From a virus: DNA of 21,189 nt. The notes below the pieces were generated by a model. It saw only the letters and a program-made list of their open reading frames with translations. It ran no database searches and was not told where the DNA came from. Position 1 is the first letter of the stretch. The number at the start of each line of letters is the position of its first letter. The translations under genes and the position numbers were made by a program. Below, piece by piece: positions 8,050 to 15,484 of the stretch. Location: positions 1 through 21,189 of the IMG/VR virus record IMGVR_UViG_3300048672_000203; one strand, written 5' to 3'.

Positions 8050-8559
8050 ATGAGCAACGAGACTGACCACGAGGACGACGGCAGCACGACCGTCAAGGCG
8101 CTGCGCGAGCGTGGCGACAAGGCGGCACAGCAGGCCAAGGAGGCTGAGGCGCGGGTAGCCGCGCTCGAGGCGAAGATCCGTGGCCTGACGGCCGGACCGA
8201 TCATGAAGGCGCGAGGTGTGCCCGAAGGCGTGGCGCAGCTCCTCCCGAGCGATGTGGAGCCGACCGCTGAGGCTGTCAACAAGTGGCTGGACGGTATCGG
8301 CTTCCCGGCGCAGAAGGCGCCCGAGGCCCCCGCCCCGCAGGGTGAGGCCGCTCCGCAGGAGCAGCCGGGTCGCCCCAGTCTCGACCAGGGAACCGCCGCG
8401 CAGCTTGCCACCATGCAACGCGTGGAAGCTGGCGGGCAGTCCGAGGCGCTTGTGGGGTTCGAGAAGGTCATCAAGGAAATGGAAGCGCTGAAGGCGCGGA
8501 AGGACCTGACCTTCGAGGACATCGCCCAGATGGCCTACGCCGGGCAACTCCCCCACTAG
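8050..8559 (+). CDS. Putative capsid scaffolding protein (169 aa)
   Basis: The ATG at 8050 lies 10 bases after AGGGAG; an ATG at 8043 is in another frame and leads quickly to a stop. The product is small, acidic at the N-terminus (EDDGS) and rich in Ala, Glu, Lys and Gln. Residues about 16-45 form a clear coiled coil (VKALRERGDKAAQQAKEAEA onward), the middle is Pro/Ala-rich, and the C-terminus is helical and charged. This composition, and its position directly upstream of the major capsid gene, is classic for phage scaffolding proteins, which guide shell assembly and then leave. No protease domain is visible, so self-cleavage is not indicated. A GC-rich hairpin covers its stop codon. Confidence 0.8.
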   Translation: MSNETDHEDDGSTTVKALRERGDKAAQQAKEAEARVAALEAKIRGLTAGPIMKARGVPEGVAQLLPSDVEPTAEAVNKWLDGIGFPAQKAPEAPAPQGEAAPQEQPGRPSLDQGTAAQLATMQRVEAGGQSEALVGFEKVIKEMEALKARKDLTFEDIAQMAYAGQLPH

Positions 8560-8564
8560 GGGGA
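8549..8564 (+). other. GC-rich hairpin across the scaffold stop codon
   Basis: TCCCCC (8549-8554) and GGGGGA (8559-8564) pair around ACTA, covering the TAG stop at 8557-8559. No T-run follows. It could modulate transcript processing or expression between scaffold and capsid protein. Confidence 0.5.
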
Positions 8565-8584
8565 CCGGCAGGCCGCCAACACAA

Positions 8585-8595
8585 GCCTGAAAGGC
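8585..8595 (+). promoter_or_regulatory. Ribosome-binding site of the capsid gene within a mini-hairpin
   Basis: GCCT (8585-8588) can pair with AGGC (8592-8595) around GAA. AAAGG is the ribosome site for the GTG at 8603 and decides that start. The nine bases CCTGAAAGG recur at 9628-9636 before the next gene. Confidence 0.5.
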
Positions 8596-8602
8596 AACGA
8601 AG

Positions 8603-9565
8603 GTGGCTAACGAATACACCTCCATTGCCACGTCCGGGGGCATCGCTGAGGAGCTCGTCCAGAGCGCGTACGACCTGATGGTCAACTACGCACTCCGGGC
8701 CCTCCCCACCTGCCGGATCGTGGCAACCAAGCGTCCCGCGAACCCCGCCATGCGCGGGTCGAGCACCATCCTCGAGAAGGTCAACTGGTTCGGCGCTGCC
8801 GCGGTGACCGCTGCGAAGACTCCCCTGTCGGAGGAGTCGGACGTTGACAGCACGAAGCTGCCGACCCCGAGCAAGGTTACCCTCACGCCGGCCGAGTACG
8901 GCTTCGCGGTCACCACGACCAAGAAGCTCGGCAAGCGCGTGTTCGCGCCGGTCGACCCGATCAAGGCCCGCCTCATCGCGGACCACCAGAACCGGGTCAT
9001 CGACAGCCTCGTCCAGGACGAGCTCGAGAACGCGACGAACATCCTCCGCGGCGGCGACGCCACGGTGGACGGCGACACGGTGGTCGGTGACGTGCTGACT
9101 GCGTCGCTGATCCGCAAGGCCGTGTCGCTCCTGCGCATCCGCAACGCCTTCCCGTTCTCGGGCGGGTTCTACCTGGGCCTGTTCCACCCCGCGGCGATCC
9201 ACGATCTCCGCGAGGCGACGGGCGCCGGCAACTGGCGCGCACCGGCCGAGTACGCCAACGTCGCCGAACTGAAGACCGGTGAGATCGGCGAGTACGAGGG
9301 CGTCAGGTTCGTCCAGAACAACCTGATGAACTACGGCGCCACGGGTGCCGCTTCGATCAACGTCCTCTCGGGTCACATCCTGGGCATGGACGCGGTCGCG
9401 GAGCAGGTGTACGAGGAGTTCCACACCGTCCTCGGCCCGACCGTGGACAAGCTCGGCCGCTTCAACACCCTCGGGTGGTACGGCGACGCCGACTGGGGCA
9501 TCTACGAGCAGAACGCGATCACGCAGGTGCGCGTCGGAACCTCGCTGGACACGCTCCTCCCCTGA
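8603..9565 (+). CDS. Major capsid protein, HK97-fold-like (320 aa)
   Basis: The GTG at 8603 is placed by the AAAGG site 8 bases upstream. The protein begins with a helical region (EELVQSAYDLMVNYALRALP) and continues through RGSSTILEKVNWFGAAAVTA, ESDVDSTKLPTPSKVTLTPA and YGFAVTTTKKLGKRVFAPVD. This order of an early strand pair, a stretch like 'LSEESDVDSTKLPTPSKVTL' and a Tyr-Gly segment resembles the N4 gp56/P22-type group of HK97-fold capsid proteins. Length fits this family. The gene follows the scaffold-like gene and precedes a decoration-like gene, the usual order in head modules. It has particularly consistent C-ending codons, expected for the most abundant virion protein. A 36-base palindrome follows the stop. 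Confidence 0.88.
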   Translation: MANEYTSIATSGGIAEELVQSAYDLMVNYALRALPTCRIVATKRPANPAMRGSSTILEKVNWFGAAAVTAAKTPLSEESDVDSTKLPTPSKVTLTPAEYGFAVTTTKKLGKRVFAPVDPIKARLIADHQNRVIDSLVQDELENATNILRGGDATVDGDTVVGDVLTASLIRKAVSLLRIRNAFPFSGGFYLGLFHPAAIHDLREATGAGNWRAPAEYANVAELKTGEIGEYEGVRFVQNNLMNYGATGAASINVLSGHILGMDAVAEQVYEEFHTVLGPTVDKLGRFNTLGWYGDADWGIYEQNAITQVRVGTSLDTLLP

Positions 9566-9576
9566 TCGACCCTCTG

Positions 9577-9612
9577 ACGTGGGGCGTGTTGTCTTGACAA
9601 TGCGCCCCACGT
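9577..9612 (+). other. 36-base near-perfect palindrome after the capsid gene
   Basis: ACGTGGGGCG (9577-9586) and CGCCCCACGT (9603-9612) are exact complements, and TTGTC/GACAA (9589-9593/9596-9600) extends the stem. The two intervening TG dinucleotides can form U-G wobbles in RNA, giving a stem of about 16 bp capped by CUUG. It starts 11 bases after the capsid stop and no T-run follows. It may protect the 3' end of capsid mRNA, attenuate transcription or act as a U-tract-free terminator; the sequence does not decide which. Confidence 0.7.
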
Positions 9613-9646
9613 TGGGGCCACCCTCATCCTGAAAGGGCTCACCGCC

Positions 9647-9898
9647 TTGTCTATCTTCACGCGCAGGGTGACCGTCACGACGGCGGCCACCAAGCTGATC
9701 TCCAACATCCGCGGCGGTGGCCTTGTGAAGGCTGACGCTGACATGTACATCGGTGGCGACGACGTCACCACGGCCAACGGCTGGCTGCTGTCCGCGGGAG
9801 ACGTCTACTCCCTGGACCTTGCCGGCGACGACGCGCTGTATGCGGTGACCGCCTCCGGAACCGCCACGGCTTCGGTCGTTACCAACCGGGGGGTCTGA
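9647..9898 (+). CDS. Small beta-sandwich protein, capsid decoration or fibre-like (83 aa)
   Basis: The TTG at 9647 is chosen because CCTGAAAGGG lies 9-10 bases upstream. The sequence is nearly all beta-type, with alternating hydrophobic residues: RVTVTTAATKLISN, then DADMYIGGDDVTTANGWLLS, then GDVYSLDLAGDDALYAVTAS. I have seen this 'value, unit, display' pattern in small proteins next to capsid genes and at the tips of head fibres in many phages. Its position immediately after the capsid gene favours a decoration or head-fibre protein; a tail-fibre cap is the alternative. Confidence 0.65.
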   Translation: MSIFTRRVTVTTAATKLISNIRGGGLVKADADMYIGGDDVTTANGWLLSAGDVYSLDLAGDDALYAVTASGTATASVVTNRGV

Positions 9899-9901
9899 CC
9901 C

Positions 9902-10465
9902 GTGACTCGGGCGATCATCATCAGAAGCCCGGGTGCCAGCGACTTCTCGGGCGCGTACACCGACCTGACGGGGAAGCCGACCCTGGGTGGGGCGGCGGCA
10001 CTGGACGTCGGCACGACGTCGGGAACTGTGGCCGCGGGCGACGCGGCCCCGAAGGCCCACGCGTCGAGCCACAGCACGGGGCAGCCAGATGCGATCAACC
10101 CGGCGAACATCGGCGCCGCTTCGACGTCGCACGCGTCCACGCACGCCTCTGGCGGTTCGGACGCTGTGACGTTGGCGCAGTCTCAGGTGACTAACCTGAC
10201 GACTGACCTGGCGGCGAAGCTGGTTGCCGCGTCGAACCTGTCCGACCTGGCTGACGCTGAGGCGGCCCGGGGGTACCTCGAGATCCACAGCCGGGAGTAC
10301 CCGGTGTACTGGACGGGGTCGGCGTGGCCGTCGCGCCCGACACTGCCCAGCGGGTACGACCGGGTCGAGTGGCGGTCGTTCGATGACGCCGCCGCGACCG
10401 ACCCATCAGCCAATGCTGAGGTCGGCGACCTGTGGTGGTGGGCCTCTGGCGGTGGGCCGGCGTGA
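9902..10465 (+). CDS. Tail-fibre shaft-like protein (187 aa)
   Basis: GTG at 9902 follows a G-run ribosome site. The N-terminus contains SGAYTDLTGKPTLGGAAALD, a common start for fibre shafts. It then has two related segments, HASSHSTGQPDAINPANIGA and HASTHASGGSDAVTLAQSQV, and SNLSDLADAEAARGYLEI, a hallmark of trimeric fibre stalks. The C-terminal part has the YWTGSAWPSRPTLPSGYDRV module often ending such proteins. The stop overlaps the next GTG (GTGA, 10462-10465), so the following spike-like protein is likely made by coupled translation. Together they may form a shaft and a tip made as separate chains. Confidence 0.75.
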   Translation: MTRAIIIRSPGASDFSGAYTDLTGKPTLGGAAALDVGTTSGTVAAGDAAPKAHASSHSTGQPDAINPANIGAASTSHASTHASGGSDAVTLAQSQVTNLTTDLAAKLVAASNLSDLADAEAARGYLEIHSREYPVYWTGSAWPSRPTLPSGYDRVEWRSFDDAAATDPSANAEVGDLWWWASGGGPA

Positions 10466-11457
10466 CCGGGAAGTCCATCTGGTTGTCGAACGACTGGTAC
10501 TCGGTGATGGGTACCCGCCAGGGGGGAGGGGTGGTCAACCCGCCATTCTCTCGTTCGTCCCTCGTGAAGGGGGTCGATCGCCCGATTCGGGATGTGACGA
10601 CCGGCGTGCTCCCCGGCGTGGCCCGCACGGAGCTGTGGCCCGCGAACGAGGGCATCTACGTGATGTCCCCGGGTGAGGTGCTTGAGAACAAGACGATCCA
10701 CGGCCGGGTGCGGGGGTCGCTCGGTGGGGTGTTGCGCAACTGTCGGGTCCTGGGGACACCCCCGGCCGCGAACCCCGGGATCAATCAGCACCTGCCACTG
10801 GTCGAGCTGTACCCGTATACGGGCGCCCTGGCGAACGACTCGTCCTTCCTGGTGGAAGACTGCACCCTTCAGCCGCTTGCGGCGTACGAGTCTCCGCAGG
10901 TGTACGGCTTCAAGGGTGGCGGGGCCACGTTCCGTCGCTGCGTGATCGCGCGGTGCGTGGATGCCGGTCAGGCATTCTATAAGACGACCACCATCGAGCA
11001 GTGCTGGGTGGGCGACCCCACCTTGTTCAACTACGCGGTGGACCCGACCCGTTCTGATGGTGACGGCGTCCACTCGGACGGCACACAGTGGGAGGGCGGC
11101 AGCGGCATGACGCTGACGCTCAGTGGGAACAACTACAACTGTTCCGTCCCTGGCCTCCTGACGACCAACGGCACCTCGGTGACGTGTTTCTTGAACACGG
11201 CGAACGTGGGCACACCTACGGCCGGCGTGCTGACGAACAACTGGTTCGACGGCGGCGGGGTGTCGCTGAACCTGGCGGCGAACCCCTCGTCCGGCTTCAC
11301 GGTGACGGGTAACCGCATCCGGGTGGGGCAGTTGTACCCCATCCACATCAAGGCGTCCGCGGCGGTTCAGGCCGGCTGGACGCTCTCGGGGAACGTGGAC
11401 TTGACCGCCTGGGAGGCGGACCCGCTGACCTCTACCGGCATCACGTACTCAACATAG
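10462..11457 (+). CDS. Beta-helix-like tail spike / receptor-binding protein (331 aa)
   Basis: I use the GTG at 10462, which overlaps the previous stop as GTGA; an upstream ATG at 10432 would overlap by 34 bases. The sequence has repeated short strands with turns such as LEDNK-like 'VLENKTIHGRVRGSLGG', 'FLVEDCTLQPLAAYESPQVY' and 'GATFRRCVIARCVDAGQAFY', then DGVHSDGTQWEG and a final run of GNN/TGN turns. This rhythm fits a right-handed parallel beta-helix of the pectate-lyase type used in phage spikes. The DGVHSDG segment resembles the active face of such enzymes, but I cannot assign catalytic residues. It probably binds, and perhaps cleaves, surface glycans. Confidence 0.7.
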   Translation: MTGKSIWLSNDWYSVMGTRQGGGVVNPPFSRSSLVKGVDRPIRDVTTGVLPGVARTELWPANEGIYVMSPGEVLENKTIHGRVRGSLGGVLRNCRVLGTPPAANPGINQHLPLVELYPYTGALANDSSFLVEDCTLQPLAAYESPQVYGFKGGGATFRRCVIARCVDAGQAFYKTTTIEQCWVGDPTLFNYAVDPTRSDGDGVHSDGTQWEGGSGMTLTLSGNNYNCSVPGLLTTNGTSVTCFLNTANVGTPTAGVLTNNWFDGGGVSLNLAANPSSGFTVTGNRIRVGQLYPIHIKASAAVQAGWTLSGNVDLTAWEADPLTSTGITYST

Positions 11458-11467
11458 GCGGCTGACT

Positions 11468-12445
11468 GTGACGACTTGGACTAATACGGCGTCCGGCCTG
11501 ACCGGGGTTGTCAGCGATGGGGCGACCATCACGACGGCCAACTCCGCCAACGGGGGGACGCCGTTCGACGCGGTCACGCGAACCGGCTCGGCGACTGCGA
11601 CGTTCGACGCCGCAAACGAGTGCTACTCGCTGGTGGACTCGACCGGCGACTACTCGCGCCTGGACTGGACGGCGCTGTGGAACAGCGACATCGGCGTCAT
11701 CGAGGTCGAGGGCTACGGGATCAGCGGCCTGGGCGGCGGCGACTCCCGCCTCATCGAGTTGAGGTCCGCCTCGGGGCTGATCGCCAAGGTTGAGATTGAC
11801 GACATGGCCTCGCAGCCGCGCCTGTACGTGTACGCGTCGTCCGGTGGCAACGTCGCCAACTCGGGGGCGAACTACCTGCCCACGGCTGCGGGGTGGCGGG
11901 TGTCTGTCGGGTGGGAGGTCTCCACCGGGACGCTTAAGGTCCGCCTGTACACGGCGGCAGACGGCAAGGGTTCGACCCCGCTATGGAGTGCTGATCTCAG
12001 CGCACAGGCTTTGGGCGCGGCGAACTGCACCATCGCGTACGTGGGGCAGGCGAACGCTACCCCGACCGGCGTCATCAAGGTCCGCAACATTCGCGTGGAC
12101 AACACGACGTATGCGGCCCTGGGGGCGTACTCGCCCTCCGTGGCGGCTCCCGTGATCGGCACGGCAGTGGCTGTGACTGGCTCCGACTTCACTGGGCAGG
12201 TGACGTCGTCGGCGACTCCCGTGGTCCTGACTGCGACGCAGACCGGGGGTACGTCGGTGGGGACGATCACTATCGACGGCCACGCCGCGTACTTCCCCAC
12301 GAACACTGTTGACACGGCGACGGTGAAGTACACGTTCACCGACTCGCTGGCCCAGACGACCGACTCCTACGTGGAGTACCCGCTGGTTGCGGCCGGCCCC
12401 GGTGGCGGGATCAGCCTGTGGGACGGGGCGAGTTGGACGACATGA
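11468..12445 (+). CDS. Fibre protein with concanavalin-like sandwich and Ig-like C-terminus (325 aa)
   Basis: GTG at 11468 follows the previous stop by 10 bases, with AGGCGG upstream. Residues about 1-215 alternate strands and turns and contain YSRLDWTALWNSDIGVIEVE, LRSASGLIAKVEID and GTLKVRLYTAADGKG, resembling a LamG/concanavalin-like lectin sandwich. Residues about 220-310 look like an Ig/PKD-type domain (TATVKYTFTDSLAQTTDSYV). The end, GGISLWDGASWTT, is a motif I associate with phage fibre termini. I infer a carbohydrate-binding tail or head fibre; no catalytic motif is visible. Confidence 0.68.
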   Translation: MTTWTNTASGLTGVVSDGATITTANSANGGTPFDAVTRTGSATATFDAANECYSLVDSTGDYSRLDWTALWNSDIGVIEVEGYGISGLGGGDSRLIELRSASGLIAKVEIDDMASQPRLYVYASSGGNVANSGANYLPTAAGWRVSVGWEVSTGTLKVRLYTAADGKGSTPLWSADLSAQALGAANCTIAYVGQANATPTGVIKVRNIRVDNTTYAALGAYSPSVAAPVIGTAVAVTGSDFTGQVTSSATPVVLTATQTGGTSVGTITIDGHAAYFPTNTVDTATVKYTFTDSLAQTTDSYVEYPLVAAGPGGGISLWDGASWTT

Positions 12446-12467
12446 TCTCTCAGACAGGAGGCCAGCG

Positions 12468-13850
12468 ATGGCTATGCAACAGGTAACCACCCCGGCCTCC
12501 GGGCTTTCGTCCACGTTTGCGCCCGTGGGGCTGCTCGGAGGGAGTACCTGCGCAATCCTTGGCGACTCGCTCGCTAACAACGGTGAAGGTGTGGCCTGGT
12601 GGATCGCGGCGCTGTCGAAGCAGGCGATCAGTTTCCCCTCGTCGGCTTACGTGCAGTCCAACCCCGGGAACACGTCTGCGCAGATCGCCGCAGTCACGTC
12701 TGGCGTGACCGCATTGTCCCCGCGACCCCGATTCTGCCTGGTCTCGGCGGGATCCAACGACGCCGCCGCGGGGGTCACCCTGGCAACGTACTCAACCAAC
12801 ATGCAGGCCATCGTCGCGGACCTCCGGGCCGCTGGCATCACGCCCATCCTGATGACCACACCACCGCGCACCGGGGTCTACGGACGCATCGCGGAGTACA
12901 ACTTGTGGCTTGGCCGGTACGCCGCACAGACGGGCCTGCCCGTGGTAGATGCGTGGTCTGTGCTCGTTGACCCCGCAACGGAGCAATATCTCACGGCGTA
13001 CAACTCAGGCGATGGGATCCACCCCAGCGCCGCCGGGTGCAAGGCCGTAGCGGCCCGCGCCGTCACCGACCTGACCGCAGTCCTCCCGAGGCCGTCCAGC
13101 CTTGCGTCTCTCGCCTCTGGCGTGAACATGTACCCACGCGCTGCGTTTGCGGTGGATACCAACTCCGATGGCCTCGCCAACGGTAACGCCGCGACGCCTT
13201 CTTCGGGACTCTCCTACTCCCGAGTATCTGACGCCGCTGGTTTCTGGTGGCAGCGGATGACGCTGTCTAGCGCATCGGGGACCAAGTCCATCACAGGGCA
13301 GACCATCGGCGGAGGGGCAGGGGCAACAACGCTCGCAGCCAACGCGTCTGCTGGTGCTACGACGATCTCTCTCGCAGGGACCGTTGGCGAGTACGGTCAC
13401 TACAAGATCACGGAACCAGGCGGCGCGTACGAGTATGTGCGTGTGCGCGCCCTCACCGGCTCAGGACCCTACTCCGCCGAACTTGAGTCCGTTACCCCGC
13501 TGCGCTTTGCCCACACCACGGGGGCTACCGTCACCGCAGCGTTCGCGGTGGGCGACACCGTGGCGCTCGGGGCAAGGTTCCGGAACGGCCAGAATTCAGC
13601 GAAGTTCATCGTGCAAGCCACGTTCTATGCCGGCGGGTACGTGGTGAAGGGCAATCGCATCCTGACCGGCCCGAATACCACAGCCGGATTCACTCAGTCG
13701 ATCAGCGACGGGGTGGGGTACACCGAGGCGGCGGTACCGACGGGTACCGAGTTCATCCAGTTCTCCATGCACGCAGACGGCACGACGGATGGCACGTACG
13801 ACTTCGCCTTGCCGTTCGTCGCCAACCTGACAGCCCTTGGCCTCGCCTGA
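12468..13850 (+). CDS. Tail-associated SGNH/GDSL esterase with C-terminal beta modules (460 aa)
   Basis: ATG at 12468 is preceded by a perfect AGGAGG site 6 bases away; an upstream ATG at 12387 lies inside the previous gene. All SGNH blocks are visible: GDS with nucleophile Ser34, the glycine of block II (NPGNTS, Gly67), GSND with Asn97, and DGIHPS with Asp181 and His184. These enzymes hydrolyse esters, often acetyl groups on polysaccharides. After residue 205 there is a jelly-roll-like part beginning NMYPRAAFAVDTNSDGLANG, interrupted at about 285-360 by a small beta module similar to ones in two downstream proteins. The codon mix appears less biased than its neighbours, which may indicate separate origin. 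I infer deacetylation of a surface glycan during adsorption. Confidence 0.88.
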   Translation: MAMQQVTTPASGLSSTFAPVGLLGGSTCAILGDSLANNGEGVAWWIAALSKQAISFPSSAYVQSNPGNTSAQIAAVTSGVTALSPRPRFCLVSAGSNDAAAGVTLATYSTNMQAIVADLRAAGITPILMTTPPRTGVYGRIAEYNLWLGRYAAQTGLPVVDAWSVLVDPATEQYLTAYNSGDGIHPSAAGCKAVAARAVTDLTAVLPRPSSLASLASGVNMYPRAAFAVDTNSDGLANGNAATPSSGLSYSRVSDAAGFWWQRMTLSSASGTKSITGQTIGGGAGATTLAANASAGATTISLAGTVGEYGHYKITEPGGAYEYVRVRALTGSGPYSAELESVTPLRFAHTTGATVTAAFAVGDTVALGARFRNGQNSAKFIVQATFYAGGYVVKGNRILTGPNTTAGFTQSISDGVGYTEAAVPTGTEFIQFSMHADGTTDGTYDFALPFVANLTALGLA

Positions 13851-13882
13851 CCCCATCGTCCCGGGAAAGGGACAGGTTTGAC

Positions 13883-14131
13883 ATGACCACGTTCACGCCC
13901 CCCGGGGCGTACGGGCGCGCCGAGACCGATCATCCGCTGTGGGTCCGCACATCCATCACCCGGGGCGTTTCATTACTAGTTACTGACGGGGTTTACACCC
14001 AGGTGCGCGACCCTTCCGACGAGGATCTGACCGCCGCGGACGCCGTGTACCTGGGGGGACACGTCTATGACATCACAGAATCAGAGGCTGCAAACCTCGC
14101 TGGCGCAGGCTATGGCGATTGGATCGTTTGA
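13883..14131 (+). CDS. Small phage structural-type protein (82 aa)
   Basis: ATG at 13883 follows GAAAGGGACAGG. The sequence opens with a polar stretch, then short strands (VRTSITRGVSLLVTDGVYTQ), then AVYLGGHVYDITESEAANLA and GAGYGDWIV. The final part looks like a small beta unit plus a helix of the type often found in phage proteins that list 'value, position, residue' modules near tail fibres. Function is unknown. The next gene begins one base after its stop. Confidence 0.65.
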   Translation: MTTFTPPGAYGRAETDHPLWVRTSITRGVSLLVTDGVYTQVRDPSDEDLTAADAVYLGGHVYDITESEAANLAGAGYGDWIV

Positions 14132-14132
14132 G

Positions 14133-14366
14133 ATGCACGAACAGGAATCCATCCTCATACTCCTTGCCCGCATGGAAGGCAAGTTGGACGTCCTCGTGGC
14201 GTCGCTGGACACCACGAACAAGAAGGTGGAGGACCACGAGACGCGGCTCCGCGTCGTAGAGGGCCGCCCCTACATCACCCCGTGGAAGCTGTGGACGTCA
14301 CTTCTCGGCGCGGTGACAGCGGTCGTCGGCCTTCTTCAAATATTCGCCGCCATCAGAGGAGGCTGA
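14133..14366 (+). CDS. XhlA-like membrane protein: coiled coil + C-terminal transmembrane segment (77 aa)
   Basis: ATG at 14133 follows the previous stop by one base; an ATG at 14067 with a G-run upstream would add 22 residues but would overlap the end of the preceding gene. Residues about 5-45 form an amphipathic coiled coil (ILLARMEGKLDVLVASLDTT then HETRLRVVEG), and residues about 54-74 form one hydrophobic helix (LWTSLLGAVTAVVGLLQIFA). This arrangement matches the hemolysin XhlA family, small proteins that help holins or act in the membrane during lysis. Its position inside the tail genes, 3 kb before the r1t holin, is unusual. A non-lytic membrane anchor is possible. Confidence 0.65.
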   Translation: MHEQESILILLARMEGKLDVLVASLDTTNKKVEDHETRLRVVEGRPYITPWKLWTSLLGAVTAVVGLLQIFAAIRGG

Positions 14367-14368
14367 AC

Positions 14369-14593
14369 ATGTGTTCATCCGGTTGCATAACCCAGGACCA
14401 CGCGTCGTGGGGTGAGTGCGTGAAAGCCAAGGGGCTGAAGGTCCAGTGGCTGGGCGGCACGGGCCCTTCCGCCGCGGCGCAGAAGGCGTTCGAGAAGGAG
14501 AACTCGAACTACCGGGACGCGATGGCGCAGGGCTTGAACCCGAAGGGCGTGGACGCGGCCTCGGTGGCCGCGGCATATGAGGAGGCTTCGTGA
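14369..14593 (+). CDS. Small Cys-containing phage protein (74 aa), function unknown
   Basis: ATG at 14369 has AGAGGAGG upstream. The N-terminus, MCSSGCITQDHASWGECVKA, has three cysteines and a histidine that could bind a metal or form a disulfide, followed by KGLKVQWLGGTG and an Ala/Asn-rich helix ending AAAYEEAS. I have seen the 'CxxxC...SWGEC' opening in small phage proteins. The stop overlaps the start of the next gene (GTGA), so its synthesis is probably coupled to the connector-like protein. No function is assigned. Confidence 0.7.
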   Translation: MCSSGCITQDHASWGECVKAKGLKVQWLGGTGPSAAAQKAFEKENSNYRDAMAQGLNPKGVDAASVAAAYEEAS

Positions 14594-15483
14594 GCGACCT
14601 GGGCGAACTGATCGACAACATCCGCCACGCCCTCACCGCGAACGACACCAGCCGGGACGCCATCGCAGCCCTGGCCTCGCCGATGGATTCGTCGCAGACG
14701 ACGATGAGTTTGGAACTCGCGTCGGCCGGCCCCGCGGGGGCTGGCCTGGCCGAGGTGGGCATGGAGATCATGGCCGTGAAGTCCATCGACCCCTCCACCG
14801 GAACAGCCACCCTGTGGCCGTTCGGCCGCGGGTACCGATCCTCCACGCCTGCCGCGCACAGCGCCGGGGTTGAGGTTCGCCTGAACCCGTCGTGGCCGTC
14901 GTTCACGATCGCCAGGGCGATCAACGACGCGATCCGGGAGATGTACCCGTCCATCTACAAGGTGGTCATCGAGGAGACTGAGATCCCGGAGGAGTACGGG
15001 CCGCTGTTCCTGAACGGCAACCCGGCCGGGGTCATCAACGTGTTCGTTGAGGATGCGGCCGGGTCTGGTGAGTGGGTTCCCGAGCACCGCTGGGATTACA
15101 ACAAGAACCGCTCCGACGACGGGTACAACCTGGTCATCGGTGGCGCGTACGAGGCCGGGCGCCAGGTGCGCGTGGTGTACGCGGCCGCCCCCGGGGAGTT
15201 CTCCTTGACGGGGTCGCTGACGCAGGAGTTCTCGACGGAGACGGGGCTTGACCCCCGCCACGAGACGCTGCTCCTCCTGGCGGTGGCGTACCGCATGGCC
15301 CCGTTCATCGACCTGGCTCGCCTACCGTTCCTGTCTGCCGAGGCCCAGGCGACGGAGCGCGGCCAGGGTGCGGGCCAGTCTGTGGGCCGGCTCCTGTACA
15401 GCATGTTCCAGACGCGCCTGCGCGAGGAGGCGGCGATCCTGGCGAAGGAGAACCCGATCAGGCTACACAAGGTGGGACGTTGA
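14590..15483 (+). CDS. Head-to-tail connector / adaptor-like protein (297 aa)
   Basis: GTG at 14590 overlaps the previous stop as GTGA and has GAGG upstream. The N-terminal helix (LGELIDNIRHAL) is followed at about residues 31-98 by a beta module with GMEIMAVKSI and WPFGRGYRSSTPAAHSAGVE. After this come SFTIARAINDAIREMYPSIY, a beta-rich centre, and C-terminal helices including HETLLLLAVAYRMAPFID and LLYSMFQTRLREEAAILAKE. This mix of beta insert and helical core fits head-tail adaptors or tail-tube-A-like proteins of short-tailed phages. The assignment rests on pattern and position; a baseplate-like structural protein is the alternative. Confidence 0.65.
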   Translation: MSDLGELIDNIRHALTANDTSRDAIAALASPMDSSQTTMSLELASAGPAGAGLAEVGMEIMAVKSIDPSTGTATLWPFGRGYRSSTPAAHSAGVEVRLNPSWPSFTIARAINDAIREMYPSIYKVVIEETEIPEEYGPLFLNGNPAGVINVFVEDAAGSGEWVPEHRWDYNKNRSDDGYNLVIGGAYEAGRQVRVVYAAAPGEFSLTGSLTQEFSTETGLDPRHETLLLLAVAYRMAPFIDLARLPFLSAEAQATERGQGAGQSVGRLLYSMFQTRLREEAAILAKENPIRLHKVGR

Positions 15484-15484
15484 C

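Noticed and set aside
7865-8053. A 62-aa TTG-started ORF in the same tract
   Set aside because: Its start lies inside a hairpin, without a ribosome site.
7902-8066. A 54-aa ORF in the noncoding tract, starting with ATG and overlapping the scaffold start
   Set aside because: The ribosome site is weak and distant, third-position G/C is lower than in neighbours, and the frame crosses several hairpins. Kept only as an alternative.
9594-9599. TTGACA as a -35 promoter box
   Set aside because: It lies inside the palindrome loop/stem and no -10 hexamer occurs at the right distance.
8471-10288. Leftward open frame of 605 codons across scaffold, capsid and fibre genes
   Set aside because: It runs antisense to several well-supported genes and the noncoding palindrome, with Arg/Val/Gly-rich low-complexity composition.
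14100-14140. Programmed frameshift at GTTTGA joining the 82-aa and XhlA-like genes
   Set aside because: The downstream gene has its own ATG at 14133, there is no convincing upstream stimulator, and no typical slippery heptamer.
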